Shown one piece after another: positions 36,843 to 44,740 of a stretch of 54,910 nucleotides of DNA. The position numbers and the translations under genes are program-made. Below the pieces are notes generated by a model. It was not told the DNA's origin and ran no database searches. It saw only the letters and a list, made by a program, of their open reading frames with translations. The stretch is from Deltaproteobacteria bacterium (GTDB lineage: Bacteria; Desulfobacterota; Binatia; UBA9968): contig SHYW01000019.1 of the NCBI GenBank assembly GCA_009692615.1, positions 1 to 54,910 of the forward strand, given 5' to 3'. Within the stretch, counting starts at the first letter, position 1; each line of letters begins with the position of its first letter.

Positions 36843-38245
36843 TCATTTCGTCGGGCTTTTACCGTCGCGCAGGGCCACCTGGCCCTTGCGCGATGCGTCG
36901 ATGGATCCGCCGATAATTCTTGCCGCTTCTTGGGGCGCGTGAAAGCCGGTGGAGTTTTCCGCTTCGACGAAGTCCAAGAAAAACTGCGCGCGCCGTTGGA
37001 AGCCGCGCGCTGGATCGAGTTGGCCGTCGTCTTTTCCGTTGGCCTTGGCGCGTTTCAAATCGCCGATCAGCTCGATCAGCGCGTCCATGGCCAGATTGCG
37101 CAAGCGCTGGGTGCGTTCCTGAATGGTCTCGACCCGCGCTTTTAATTCGGCTTCGGGAATCTTGTGGCAGGTCTGGCAGGCGCGGTTGATGTTGAGCAGC
37201 GGACTGCGCACATGGTGGTCGCTCATCTTCTGCGCGCCCTCGCGTTTGTAGGGCATATGGCAGTCGGCACAGCCGACGCCGGAGCGGGCGTGAATCCCCT
37301 GGCTCCATAGTTCGAACTCGGGATGTTGCGCCTTGAGCACCGGCGCGCCGGACTCGGCGTGGGTCCAGTCTTTGAATTTTTGCTCGTCGTAGTAGGCGAG
37401 GATTTCCTCCACCTTCAAACCTTTGGCCCAGGGATAGACCAAGCGTTTCTCCGGCCCTTTGAAATAATATTCCACATGGCACTGGCCGCAGACGTAGGAA
37501 CGCATCTCCTGGCGCGTCGCCATGGCATTGACGTCGTAGTCTTTGACGCCTTGGCTGGCTTTGAGTGCGCGCATACCTTCGATGAAGCCCGGCCGGGTGA
37601 TGCGCAGCTGCATGGTGTCTGGCGCGTGGCAATCGATGCAGGCCACCGGGTGGGTGACTAGCTTGCGCGCTTCGGCAAAGGGCAGCTGATTCATCTTCTC
37701 GAAACCCTTGATCAGATCGCCGCCGCCGGCTTTGCGATAGGGAACATAGATGGACGCGTGGCAGTGCAGGCAGGTGCCCGGCTGTTTCACCGCGATCTGG
37801 CGCTCGGTGTAGGTCTGGTCGTCGAGCATGTAGGCGTGGCGCGCTCTTCGCGAAAATCCTTGGCGAAGGCGTAGCCGGCCCACATGACTTTCAAGCGCGT
37901 GTCATCTTCGACCTTCGATTGGGCCACCACCGAGCGCGGATCTGTTTGGCTCGGCGTTCGCGGTATCGCTTCGCTGCCGCCGAAGCGGGTGCGCACCTGG
38001 TCGACGGTGCGCCGGTAGCCGTCGTACTGGAGCGGGAAGTTTTTACCCCAGATCGCCGGATCGTCGATCTCGTCGTTGAGCTCGACCACCCGGTAGAAAG
38101 GATTTTTGCCTTCCTGTTTTCGTTCGAAGACGTTGATGAGCAAACCGACGGCGACGACGGCCAGGAGCGCCGCGCCGAGGGCGACGCCGACGATCAGTTT
38201 GGCGCGGCGGGATTTAGTTTCTCGTGAGTCGTATGTTTCGGCCAT
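36843..38245 (-). pseudogene. nrfA: Ammonia-forming nitrite reductase NrfA with a one-base frameshift
   Basis: NrfA is the periplasmic pentahaem cytochrome that reduces nitrite to ammonium. From the ATG at 38245 the frame gives a membrane anchor (about 17-39), NPFYRVVELNDEIDDPAIWGKNFP and WAGYAFAKDFREER, then shifts. The rest continues in another frame as HAYMLDDQTYTERQ to the stop at 36843. One G missing within 37838-37843 (GAGCGC-GCCACGCC) explains it. Five CXXCH sites follow (CLHCH, CIDCH, CGQCH, CADCH, CQTCH); the first, catalytic site has H where E. coli has K (CXXCK). Apart from the shift the gene looks complete, so a sequence error is possible. Confidence 0.85.
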
Positions 38246-38260
38246 TTTTACGCTCCCATG

Positions 38261-38710
38261 CTATGGATGTCCGACGGAACCATGGCAGCGAATGCATTGC
38301 ATCGCCTGGCCGCCAGGATGACTGGTGTCGATGGCTTCGGTGATCGCTGCATGGCAGCCGCGGCAGCGGCTCTCGGTGATGGCGCGGTTGCTCGCCTTGA
38401 TGGCGATCGGTTCGTGGAACCAGCCGGTGGTGAACGCCCAGGAGTGGCGCGCGCCGTTCGCCGATTTGTTCAAATACTTGCTGACAAAACCTTTGGGCGT
38501 GTGGCAGTCGTTGCACACCGCGGCGTGGCGATGGCTCGAGCGCATCCAGCCGTCATACTGTTCACGCATGATATGGCAGTTGGCGCAGGCGGCCGGATCG
38601 TCGGTCAAGTAGGACGCGCCCTTGGCGTAGACGAAGGTAAAACCGCTGATGCCGACGGCCAGGCCGATGGCGAGGGCCATGAGGATCAGTAAAAATTCTT
38701 GATATCGCAA
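38261..38710 (-). CDS. nrfH: Cytochrome c nitrite reductase small subunit NrfH
   Basis: NrfH is the NapC/NirT-type quinol dehydrogenase that feeds electrons to NrfA. The 149 residues have one N-terminal membrane helix (about 6-26) and four haem sites: CANCH, CNDCH, CRGCH and CIRCH. It lies 15 bases upstream of nrfA in the transcribed direction, the usual nrfHA order of delta- and epsilonproteobacteria. Length is normal. Confidence 0.92.
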   Translation of the reverse strand: MRYQEFLLILMALAIGLAVGISGFTFVYAKGASYLTDDPAACANCHIMREQYDGWMRSSHRHAAVCNDCHTPKGFVSKYLNKSANGARHSWAFTTGWFHEPIAIKASNRAITESRCRGCHAAITEAIDTSHPGGQAMQCIRCHGSVGHP

Positions 38711-38731
38711 GCCGGCTTCTCTCCGTATGCA

Positions 38732-38884
38732 TTATCTCATAGATCGTAGATCCTGCCCCTGGGCGACGGCGCTGACATTGCCGACGATAGCGCCATCGTT
38801 CATCACCGGCAAGCGTTTGATCGCGTGGGTGGTCAACGGCCGGGCGATCTCTTCCACGGCGGTATCTTCGCTGAATTTTGTTTC
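38732..38884 (-). pseudogene. Remnant of a CBS domain
   Basis: Read leftwards, the sequence gives TKFSEDTAVEEIARPLTTHAI, then KRLPVMNDGAIVGNVS, a typical CBS motif, and loses similarity after that. No start or second CBS domain is present, and the upstream part of the open frame does not look like protein. It sits in the nrfH-doxX divergent region, which otherwise carries the sigma-54 promoter and an inverted repeat. Confidence 0.5.
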
Positions 38885-38968
38885 ACCATGACGCAATGAT
38901 TCGTTGCGATTCTTGTGCCGAACACTTTTTTTCCATTGCGGGGCTAACCCAGCGCGTCGAATCGGAGT

Positions 38969-38986
38969 ATTCGCACAACTGCGAAT
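38969..38986. promoter_or_regulatory. Perfect inverted repeat, possible activator site for doxX
   Basis: ATTCGCA (38969-38975), spacer CAAC and TGCGAAT (38980-38986) form an exact 7-bp dyad. It lies 82 bases upstream of the -24 element at 39068, the usual distance for binding of a sigma-54 enhancer protein. The regulator is not identified. Confidence 0.5.
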
Positions 38987-39067
38987 TCTCCCGGTCACGA
39001 TTCCTGATGTTGGGAAGAATTTCATCGATATATGTTCTTAGTCGCTGAGGTTTCAGGTAGTTCTCGG

Positions 39068-39082
39068 TGGCACGGTCATTGC
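39068..39082 (+). promoter_or_regulatory. Sigma-54 promoter of the doxX/ferritin-like cluster
   Basis: TGGCACG, four bases, then TTGC matches the sigma-54 -24/-12 consensus exactly. The expected transcription start is near 39094, about 40 bases before the doxX ATG and its GGAGGGAGAG site. Confidence 0.8.
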
Positions 39083-39133
39083 GCTGACACCGGGTGAAGG
39101 CAAAAGTAGAAAGTAAAAGAGGAGGGAGAGGTT

Positions 39134-39700
39134 ATGAGCACTGATAGAATTGCGATTGAGGAACCGCCCATCGCCAAGCTGCTGTTTAGCGACGCGCGTT
39201 TTGGTTGGTTATGGCTGCCGGTGCGGTTGTACTTGGGCTACATGTGGTTCGAGGCCGGCTGGCATAAGTTTATCGATCCTAAATGGATCGGCAGCGGTGA
39301 AGCGTTGCTCGATTACTGGAAGCGCGGCCTCAAGATGACGCCCAAACCGGCGATCACCTACGACTGGTACCGTAGCTTCATCGAATATCTGGTTAGCGCC
39401 GAAGCCCATACATGGTTTTCCAAGATCATCATCTTCGGCGAACTCGCCATTGCGATGGCGCTGATTCTCGGCGCCTTCGTCGGAGTCGCCGCTTTCTTCG
39501 GCGGTATGATGAACTGGAGCTTTATCATGGCCGGTTCGGCGTCGACCAACGGCATGCTGTTCGCGATCGCGACTTGGTTGGTTCTGGCATGGCGCAACGC
39601 CGGCTGGATCGGTCTCGACCGCTGGCTGCTGCCGACGGTGGGCACGCCGTGGAAACCGGGCCATGTCTTCCGTCCCATGCGTACAGTGAAAGTGAGCTAA
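39134..39700 (+). CDS. DoxX family membrane protein
   Basis: DoxX/DoxD proteins are four-helix membrane proteins; some are subunits of thiosulfate:quinone oxidoreductase and others act in redox stress. The 188 residues show LPVRLYLGYMWFEAGWHKFIDPKW, TWFSKIIIFGELAIAMALILG and a long hydrophobic third segment, ending WKPGHVFRPM. The E-x-x-x-H pair in the first helix is typical. It is the first gene downstream of the sigma-54 promoter. The exact substrate is unknown. Confidence 0.85.
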   Translation: MSTDRIAIEEPPIAKLLFSDARFGWLWLPVRLYLGYMWFEAGWHKFIDPKWIGSGEALLDYWKRGLKMTPKPAITYDWYRSFIEYLVSAEAHTWFSKIIIFGELAIAMALILGAFVGVAAFFGGMMNWSFIMAGSASTNGMLFAIATWLVLAWRNAGWIGLDRWLLPTVGTPWKPGHVFRPMRTVKVS

Positions 39701-39712
39701 GCAAAAATCCCA

Positions 39713-39736
39713 TGGGCGGGAGCGGCTTCCCGCCCA
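39713..39736 (+). promoter_or_regulatory. Intercistronic hairpin between doxX and the ferritin-like gene
   Basis: TGGGCGGG (39713-39720) and CCCGCCCA (39729-39736) pair perfectly around AGCGGCTT. No T-run follows, so partial termination or mRNA stabilisation is more likely than full termination. Confidence 0.5.
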
Positions 39737-39761
39737 CAACCGAAAAAAAAGGAGCAGGGTC

Positions 39762-40262
39762 ATGGAAGAGCTATCTGATTTCAACGCGATGTTCGATCTG
39801 TTGAAGGCTCCCGAAGGGATTTCGCCCATTGAGCGGTTGCTCAATGAGTTCGAAGCCCACGAGGCGCAGGAGGAAAAGTCGCTGGAATACTATCGCAAGG
39901 TTATGGGCGAAATGCCCAATCCGATGACCCGCTTCCTGCTTCAGATGATCGTCTCCGATGAAGAGAAGCACCGCGCGGTGATCCACGCCATGGCGGCAAC
40001 ACTCAAGGGCAGCCTCACTTGGAGCAAACCCGCCGGCAGTTTGGAAGGTAGTCTGGCGACCAAGAACGGCAAGCTGAGCGAGGCGACAGAAGAATTCATC
40101 CGGATTGAAAAGGAAGGGATCAAAGACTACAAGAAACTCGTGGAGGCGAGCAGCGGCTATTATCACGGTCTGTTCAAAGTCTTGATCGATTCGATGATTC
40201 GCGATTCCGAAAAGCATGTTGAATTGCTCGAATTTCTGAGAGGGAGTCTAAGCGCCACATGA
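39762..40262 (+). CDS. Ferritin-like diiron protein 1
   Basis: This is a four-helix ferritin-like protein of 166 residues. It shows two E-x-x-H-type helices (FEAHEAQEEKSLEYY and VSDEEKHRAVIHAM near 31-77; IRIEKEGIKDYKKL and IRDSEKHVELLEFL near 115-160), the carboxylate and histidine pattern of rubrerythrin-like diiron sites. There is no rubredoxin domain. AAAGGAG lies upstream, and the last bases overlap the next gene (ATGA). A role in iron or peroxide handling is inferred from the family. Confidence 0.78.
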   Translation: MEELSDFNAMFDLLKAPEGISPIERLLNEFEAHEAQEEKSLEYYRKVMGEMPNPMTRFLLQMIVSDEEKHRAVIHAMAATLKGSLTWSKPAGSLEGSLATKNGKLSEATEEFIRIEKEGIKDYKKLVEASSGYYHGLFKVLIDSMIRDSEKHVELLEFLRGSLSAT

Positions 40263-40762
40263 ATAGCGAGGAGCGGTTCGATCCGCTGTTGAGCTTCGCG
40301 GCGATCGAACGGCTGGTTTCGAAGATCTATTTTCGCTTCTCGCATCTCTTTCTTGCCCAACCGGAGCTGCGCGATTTCTGGTGGGAGATGGCCAAGGAAG
40401 AAGAGCAGCATGCCTGTATTCTCCAGGCTTGCCGCGCGGTGATCGTGAATTTCGCCGACGAGCCGCTTGACCCAACGATCAACCGCGACAAGGCGCAGCA
40501 ACTCAGCCTGCGGCTCAATGCTTATCTTGCTCAAGGTACGGCTAGGTTGACGATCGATGAAGCCTTCCGCACCGCGGTGGAAATCGAAAGCTCCGAGATC
40601 GATGCGATCTATAGCAAATTGACGCAATTGGGCGGAGAAGCGGTCGCCAAGACCATGGAAAATCTCGGCGTGCCGGCGAGCGTGCAACGGCAAAAGCTCA
40701 AAGCGGCGCTTAGGCGATTCTGTTCCAGCCCAGAGCTGTTGTCCGCGGCGGAAAGACTGTGA
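40259..40762 (+). CDS. Ferritin-like diiron protein 2
   Basis: The 167-residue helical protein starts in the stop of the first ferritin-like gene, so the two are translationally coupled. WWEMAKEEEQHACIL gives an E-x-x-x-x-E-x-x-H-like helix, and VEIESSEIDAIY a second acidic helix. The second metal helix is less complete than in its neighbour, so metal binding may need the partner. A rubrerythrin-like relation is probable, but the sequence is divergent. Confidence 0.7.
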   Translation: MNSEERFDPLLSFAAIERLVSKIYFRFSHLFLAQPELRDFWWEMAKEEEQHACILQACRAVIVNFADEPLDPTINRDKAQQLSLRLNAYLAQGTARLTIDEAFRTAVEIESSEIDAIYSKLTQLGGEAVAKTMENLGVPASVQRQKLKAALRRFCSSPELLSAAERL

Positions 40763-40806
40763 GCCGCTGGCGAACTGGCGCGTGAGTGTTAAGCCAATCT
40801 TGATCC

Positions 40807-41751
40807 ATGGAATTTCATCTCGACAACATCATCGGCAAGAGCAAGGCGCTGCGCGACGTGCTCAATCTAGTCAAGAAAGTCGCCAACACCCAGGCCACGG
40901 TGCTGATCACCGGCGCCAGTGGCACCGGCAAGGAGCTGATCGCTTTGGCGCTGCATGCGCTGAGCGACCGCAAGGACAAACTGTTTTTACCGGTGAACTG
41001 CGGCGCGTTGCCCGAGACGTTGCTGGAGAGCTTATTGTTCGGCCATATCAAGGGATCGTTCACCGGTGCTTTCGCCAATCAAGAAGGGTTATTGGAGAAA
41101 GCCAAAGGCGGAACGATCTTTCTCGACGAGATCGGTGAGGTGGCGCAGCATCTGCAAGTTAAGCTGTTGCGCGCCCTTGAGGCCAAAGAGATTCTGCCCA
41201 TCGGCACGACCACGCCGCGCCGTATCGACGTGCGCGTGTTGGCTGCGACCAATCGTAACTTGACTGAAGAAATGGCGGCGGGCCGTTTCCGCGAAGATTT
41301 ATTTTACCGGTTGAACGTGATGAATATCCACATTCCGCCGCTGAAGGATCGCCCCGAGGACATTCCGGCGCTGATCGATTATTTTATCCAGCGCCACAAC
41401 CCGGAGTTGAAGCGCCACTTTCTGGGCATCGATGCGGATGCCGTCCAGCTGCTCATGTCGCTGCCTTGGAAAGGCAACGTGCGCGAGCTCGACAACGTCA
41501 TCGAGCATACGATGATCCTCGCCGAAGGCGAGCGCATCGCTCTGAAGGACTTGCCGGCCGCGGTGGTGGCGAGCGCCGCCGGACATCCGGTATTTACCCT
41601 CAAGTTGAATGAGGCGCTTAGCCAGTTTGAAAAGCAGCACATCGCCCGCGTGCTCAAGCAAACCAACCAGGATCGCAAGGAAGCCGCCAAGCTGCTGGAC
41701 ATCAGCCTCTCCACGCTCTACCGCAAGATCGAAGAACTCGGCATCGAGTGA
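40807..41751 (+). CDS. Sigma-54-dependent activator without an N-terminal sensor domain
   Basis: This is an enhancer-binding AAA+ activator that opens sigma-54 promoters. The 314 residues consist of the AAA+ domain (Walker A GASGTGKE at 36-43, the sigma-54 contact loop GSFTGA at 83-88 in place of GAFTGA, Walker B GGTIFLDEIGE) and a C-terminal Fis-type helix-turn-helix (RKEAAKLLDISLSTLYRKI). It has no receiver, GAF or PAS domain, as in PspF, so it is probably controlled by another protein or by its level. The sigma-54 promoters at 39068 and 41910 on either side are its likely targets. Confidence 0.93.
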   Translation: MEFHLDNIIGKSKALRDVLNLVKKVANTQATVLITGASGTGKELIALALHALSDRKDKLFLPVNCGALPETLLESLLFGHIKGSFTGAFANQEGLLEKAKGGTIFLDEIGEVAQHLQVKLLRALEAKEILPIGTTTPRRIDVRVLAATNRNLTEEMAAGRFREDLFYRLNVMNIHIPPLKDRPEDIPALIDYFIQRHNPELKRHFLGIDADAVQLLMSLPWKGNVRELDNVIEHTMILAEGERIALKDLPAAVVASAAGHPVFTLKLNEALSQFEKQHIARVLKQTNQDRKEAAKLLDISLSTLYRKIEELGIE

Positions 41752-41830
41752 GATCTGCATCTAAGCAGCGTTCCTTCCCATTTCTTAGCCGTCGTTCCAA
41801 GTCGTGTGCGGCAGCCTGACTGCTTCTCAA

Positions 41831-41840
41831 TGTCGCGACA
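41831..41840. promoter_or_regulatory. TGTCGCGACA palindrome upstream of the Usp promoter
   Basis: A perfect 10-base palindrome of the TGTC-N2-GACA type seen at many enhancer-binding sites lies 70 bases before the -24 element at 41910. It is short, so chance occurrence is not excluded. Confidence 0.4.
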
Positions 41841-41909
41841 ACCAACAAGACAATTTCTCAATTATAAAAAACTTCGGTGCTTTTCCTCAATGGGATCGCG
41901 TTGACGCCG

Positions 41910-41924
41910 TGGCATGCTAGTTGC
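41910..41924 (+). promoter_or_regulatory. Sigma-54 promoter of the universal stress genes
   Basis: TGGCATG, four bases, then TTGC fits the -24/-12 consensus (TGGCAYR-N4-TTGC). It is followed within 40 bases by an AAAGGAG site and the Usp start at 41964. Confidence 0.72.
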
Positions 41925-41963
41925 GCCATTCACTAGTCGAGAGGCTAGAGAAAGGAGAACGAT

Positions 41964-42863
41964 ATGTACAGCAAGATCCTGATACCGCTGGATGGTTCGA
42001 AGACCGCGGAAAAGGTATTGCCATTGGCGCGCAGCTTGGCGGCGACGTTGAAGCTGCCCGTCGAATTATTGGCAGTCGTCGATATCACCGCAGCGACCGC
42101 GCATATCGCGGCGGACAAGGCGCGCTATCTCGACCGGATTATCACCGAGGGGGAAAACGCCAGCCGCGAGCACTTGGCGGAAGTCGCCGCGACCTTTCCC
42201 GGCCTTGCCGTCAGTTGCCGGGTCGAGCGCGGCCGGCCAGCCGATGTGATCATCGAGCGCGCCGAGGCGAAGAAAGGCACGCTCATCGCCATGGCGACCC
42301 ATGGCCGCTCGGGGATCAACCGCTGGATGATGGGCAGCGTGGCGGAGAAAGTGCTACGCGGCACTAGCGCACCGTTGTTTCTCGTGCGCGCCGGCGAGTC
42401 TGAAAGCGCTTGTGCCCCGGCGATCAAAACCATCGTTGTGCCGCTCGATGGTTCGGAGCTGGCTGAGACGGTTTTGCCGATGGTCTGCGAAGTTGCCAAG
42501 ACCCTCGATCTCGACGTCGTGTTGTGCCGCGCCTATGAATTGGCCGCCACTGCCTACTATGGCAGCGAGGATTATTTGCCTAACTACGGCGAAATGCTGC
42601 GCGACTTGAAGGCAAACCTCGAAGACTACCTGATCAAGACAGCCGATGGCTTGAAAGCCACCGGGCTAACCCGAGTGAACTGGGTGGCGCTGGAAGGTGC
42701 CGGCGCCGAGGAAATCGTCCGCTACGCCAACAAGCGTCCTGACGCCCTGGTGGCGATGTGTACCCATGGCAGGTCTGGCTTGAGCCGCTGGGCGCTGGGC
42801 AGCGTGACCGAGAAGGTCGTGCGCCATGCGGAGGAACCGGTGCTGGTGTTGCACGGGGCTTGA
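41964..42863 (+). CDS. Universal stress protein with two UspA domains
   Basis: The 299 residues hold two UspA folds in tandem (about 1-145 and 150-299). Each starts with an ILIPLDGS or IVVPLDGSE strand and ends with the ATP-binding pattern, for example THGRSGINRWMMGSVAEKV and THGRSGLSRWALGSVTEKV. Tandem Usp proteins usually bind ATP and help survival of growth arrest and redox stress. GAAAGGAG precedes the ATG. It stands directly behind a sigma-54 promoter, next to the activator gene. Confidence 0.93.
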   Translation: MYSKILIPLDGSKTAEKVLPLARSLAATLKLPVELLAVVDITAATAHIAADKARYLDRIITEGENASREHLAEVAATFPGLAVSCRVERGRPADVIIERAEAKKGTLIAMATHGRSGINRWMMGSVAEKVLRGTSAPLFLVRAGESESACAPAIKTIVVPLDGSELAETVLPMVCEVAKTLDLDVVLCRAYELAATAYYGSEDYLPNYGEMLRDLKANLEDYLIKTADGLKATGLTRVNWVALEGAGAEEIVRYANKRPDALVAMCTHGRSGLSRWALGSVTEKVVRHAEEPVLVLHGA

Positions 42864-42895
42864 GGCTTTGACGATTGGAAAATACGGAGGTGGTT

Positions 42896-43366
42896 ATGAA
42901 CCAGATCAAAAAAATTCTTGCTCCCACGGATTATTCGGAATTGTCCTGTGTTGGGCTGCGTCACGCGTTTGAAACTGCATACGAAACCGGCGCGGAACTG
43001 ATGCTCTTGCATGTCATTGACGTGAGCAAGGACTGGTTCGGCAAGCATGAAAATCTTGGGCCGGCGCGCACCTTGATGGCCGAGCAGACGACGTTCTTAG
43101 ACAAGTTTCTCAGGGAAAAGTTCGCCGATTTCATGAACCTGGTCGAGGTCCGGCAGAAGGTCGAATTCGGTGGCGCCGCTGTCAATATCGCAGATCTCGC
43201 CGAACGGGAAGGGGTCGACGTGATCATGATGGCGACCCATGGCCGCACTGGCCTCGATCATATGTTGCTCGGCAGCGTGACGGAAAAAGTAATCGCCCAC
43301 GCGAGTTGCCCAGTGTTGGCGATCCCGGCGAATAAAGCTGATGGGCCGGTGCAGAGGGCGGCTTAG
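42896..43366 (+). CDS. Universal stress protein, single UspA domain
   Basis: The 156-residue UspA-type protein begins MNQIKKILAPTDYSELS and contains the ATP-binding motif THGRTGLDHMLLGSVTEKVI. The ATG at 42896 is chosen because GGAGG sits just before it; an upstream in-frame ATG at 42875 would overlap that site. It lies 30 bases behind the tandem Usp gene and is probably cotranscribed. Its stop faces the stop of ilvA at 8 bases distance. Confidence 0.92.
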   Translation: MNQIKKILAPTDYSELSCVGLRHAFETAYETGAELMLLHVIDVSKDWFGKHENLGPARTLMAEQTTFLDKFLREKFADFMNLVEVRQKVEFGGAAVNIADLAEREGVDVIMMATHGRTGLDHMLLGSVTEKVIAHASCPVLAIPANKADGPVQRAA

Positions 43367-43374
43367 CGCCTCGC

Positions 43375-44583
43375 TTAGAATTCGCGTCGAACGCGAAAGC
43401 TCTCCTCGCCGAGGCCGTCGAGCAATCTTTGGATATGTTCGGCGCCGCTGGTTTCGAGAATTATTTCAACCTCGGTCTCGCCGACGGCGATCTGACCGAA
43501 GCCACGGCTCTGGTTCACTTGTAAAATGTTTGCGCCGAGATCGGCGATGCGCTGGGTGAGCCGCGCCAGGTTGCCGGGACGGTCGGCGATGACGACGCTG
43601 ATGCGGCAGAGCCGGCCATCTTGGATCAAGCCTTTTTCGATGATGCGCGCGATCAAGTTCATATCGATGTTGCCGCCGGAGATCACCAGGCCGACGTTTT
43701 TGTTTTCGAGAGCAATCTTTTTATTGATCAACGCGGCGAGCGGCACGGCGGCGGCGCCTTCGGCCACGGTCTTTTCGATTTCCAAGAGTAGCAAGACCGC
43801 GTTGGCGATCTCGCCTTCGCTGACCGTAACGATCTCGTCGACGAACTCTTTGACCAGCTCGAAGGGCGTTTCGCCGACGCGCCGCACGGCGATGCCGTCG
43901 GCGATGGTGGTGGCCGGCGGCACGCGCTCCGGTGCGCCTTTGGCCAAGGCGGTTTTCATCGACGGCACGGTTTCGGCTTGGACGCCGATGATGCGGATTT
44001 TCGGATTCAAAGTTTTTAGCACCAAGGCGATGCCGGCGATCAGTCCGCCGCCGCCCACCGGTACGATGACCGCGTCCAAGTCGGGATTCTGCTCGTAGAG
44101 TTCGAGGCCGATGGTACCTTGGCCGGCGACGATCCAGGGATCGTTGAACGCCGACACAAAGGTCAACTGCTGTTCTTGGCTCAAGCGCTGGGCTTCGGCG
44201 AGGGCGCTGTCGTAGTCGTTGCCGTGGAGAATTCCTTGGGCGCCGTATTGGCGCACGCGGGTAACTTTGATCAGCGGCGCGAACAGCGGCATGACGATGG
44301 TCGAGGCGATATTCAAGCGCCGGCTATGAAAGGCCAGCGCCATGCCATGGTTGCCGGCGCTGGCGGCGATCACGCCGCGGCGCGCTTCTTCCGCGCTGAG
44401 CGTGAGCAGGCGATTGAGCGCGCCCCGTTCTTTGAAGGAGCCGGTCAATTGGAGATTTTCCAGCTTGCAGAAAACCCGGTTGCCGGTCATGCGGCTCAAG
44501 GTTTCCGAGTAGGGCAGCGGCGAAAAATAAATTTGTTCTTTGATGCGTTCGCGCGCTTCTTCGACATCGACGAAGGTGATCAT
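43375..44583 (-). CDS. ilvA: Threonine ammonia-lyase with ACT domain
   Basis: This PLP enzyme turns threonine into 2-oxobutyrate for isoleucine. The 402 residues show TGSFKERGA with the PLP lysine, AASAGNHG, the glycine loop VGGGGLIAG and a single C-terminal ACT domain (about 325-402, VVIADRPGNLARL). This is the shorter TdcB-like form with one ACT domain. The ATG at 44583 gives the normal start; the frame is open to 44655 but is not protein-like. The genome therefore has both threonine and citramalate (cimA) entries to isoleucine. Confidence 0.92.
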   Translation of the reverse strand: MITFVDVEEARERIKEQIYFSPLPYSETLSRMTGNRVFCKLENLQLTGSFKERGALNRLLTLSAEEARRGVIAASAGNHGMALAFHSRRLNIASTIVMPLFAPLIKVTRVRQYGAQGILHGNDYDSALAEAQRLSQEQQLTFVSAFNDPWIVAGQGTIGLELYEQNPDLDAVIVPVGGGGLIAGIALVLKTLNPKIRIIGVQAETVPSMKTALAKGAPERVPPATTIADGIAVRRVGETPFELVKEFVDEIVTVSEGEIANAVLLLLEIEKTVAEGAAAVPLAALINKKIALENKNVGLVISGGNIDMNLIARIIEKGLIQDGRLCRISVVIADRPGNLARLTQRIADLGANILQVNQSRGFGQIAVGETEVEIILETSGAEHIQRLLDGLGEESFRVRREF

Positions 44584-44647
44584 GATCGCCGAGGTTAAGA
44601 TAAAATGGTTGGCAAGTGCAAGGTGGATCGGGTATGTAAGAAGAGAA

Positions 44648-44720
44648 AATTCCAAATTCCAGATTCAAAATTACAAAATCCGGATAAGCATCGGCGGCTC
44701 TCAACTCAAAACTAAAAACT
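44648..44720. repeat. AATTCC-type repeat upstream of the iron exporter gene
   Basis: Words such as AAATTCCAAATTCCAGATTC and AAAATTACAAAATCC resemble the arms of the repeat at 16308-16385, followed by AACTCAAAACTAAAAACTAAG. The spacer 44584-44740 has no gene. Confidence 0.5.
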
Positions 44721-44740
44721 AAGCACTCAAAACTAATCCC

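Noticed and set aside
38905-38922. Reverse-strand sigma-54 promoter for nrfHA
   Set aside because: CGGCACA-N4-TCGC differs from consensus at key positions in both boxes and lies about 200 bases from the nrfH start.
36110-43366. A GrdA-like selenoprotein downstream of the Grd-like cluster
   Set aside because: The genes after 36110 are the S51 peptidase, nrfHA, DoxX, ferritin-like, activator and Usp genes; no small frame with a CxxU-type TGA was found.
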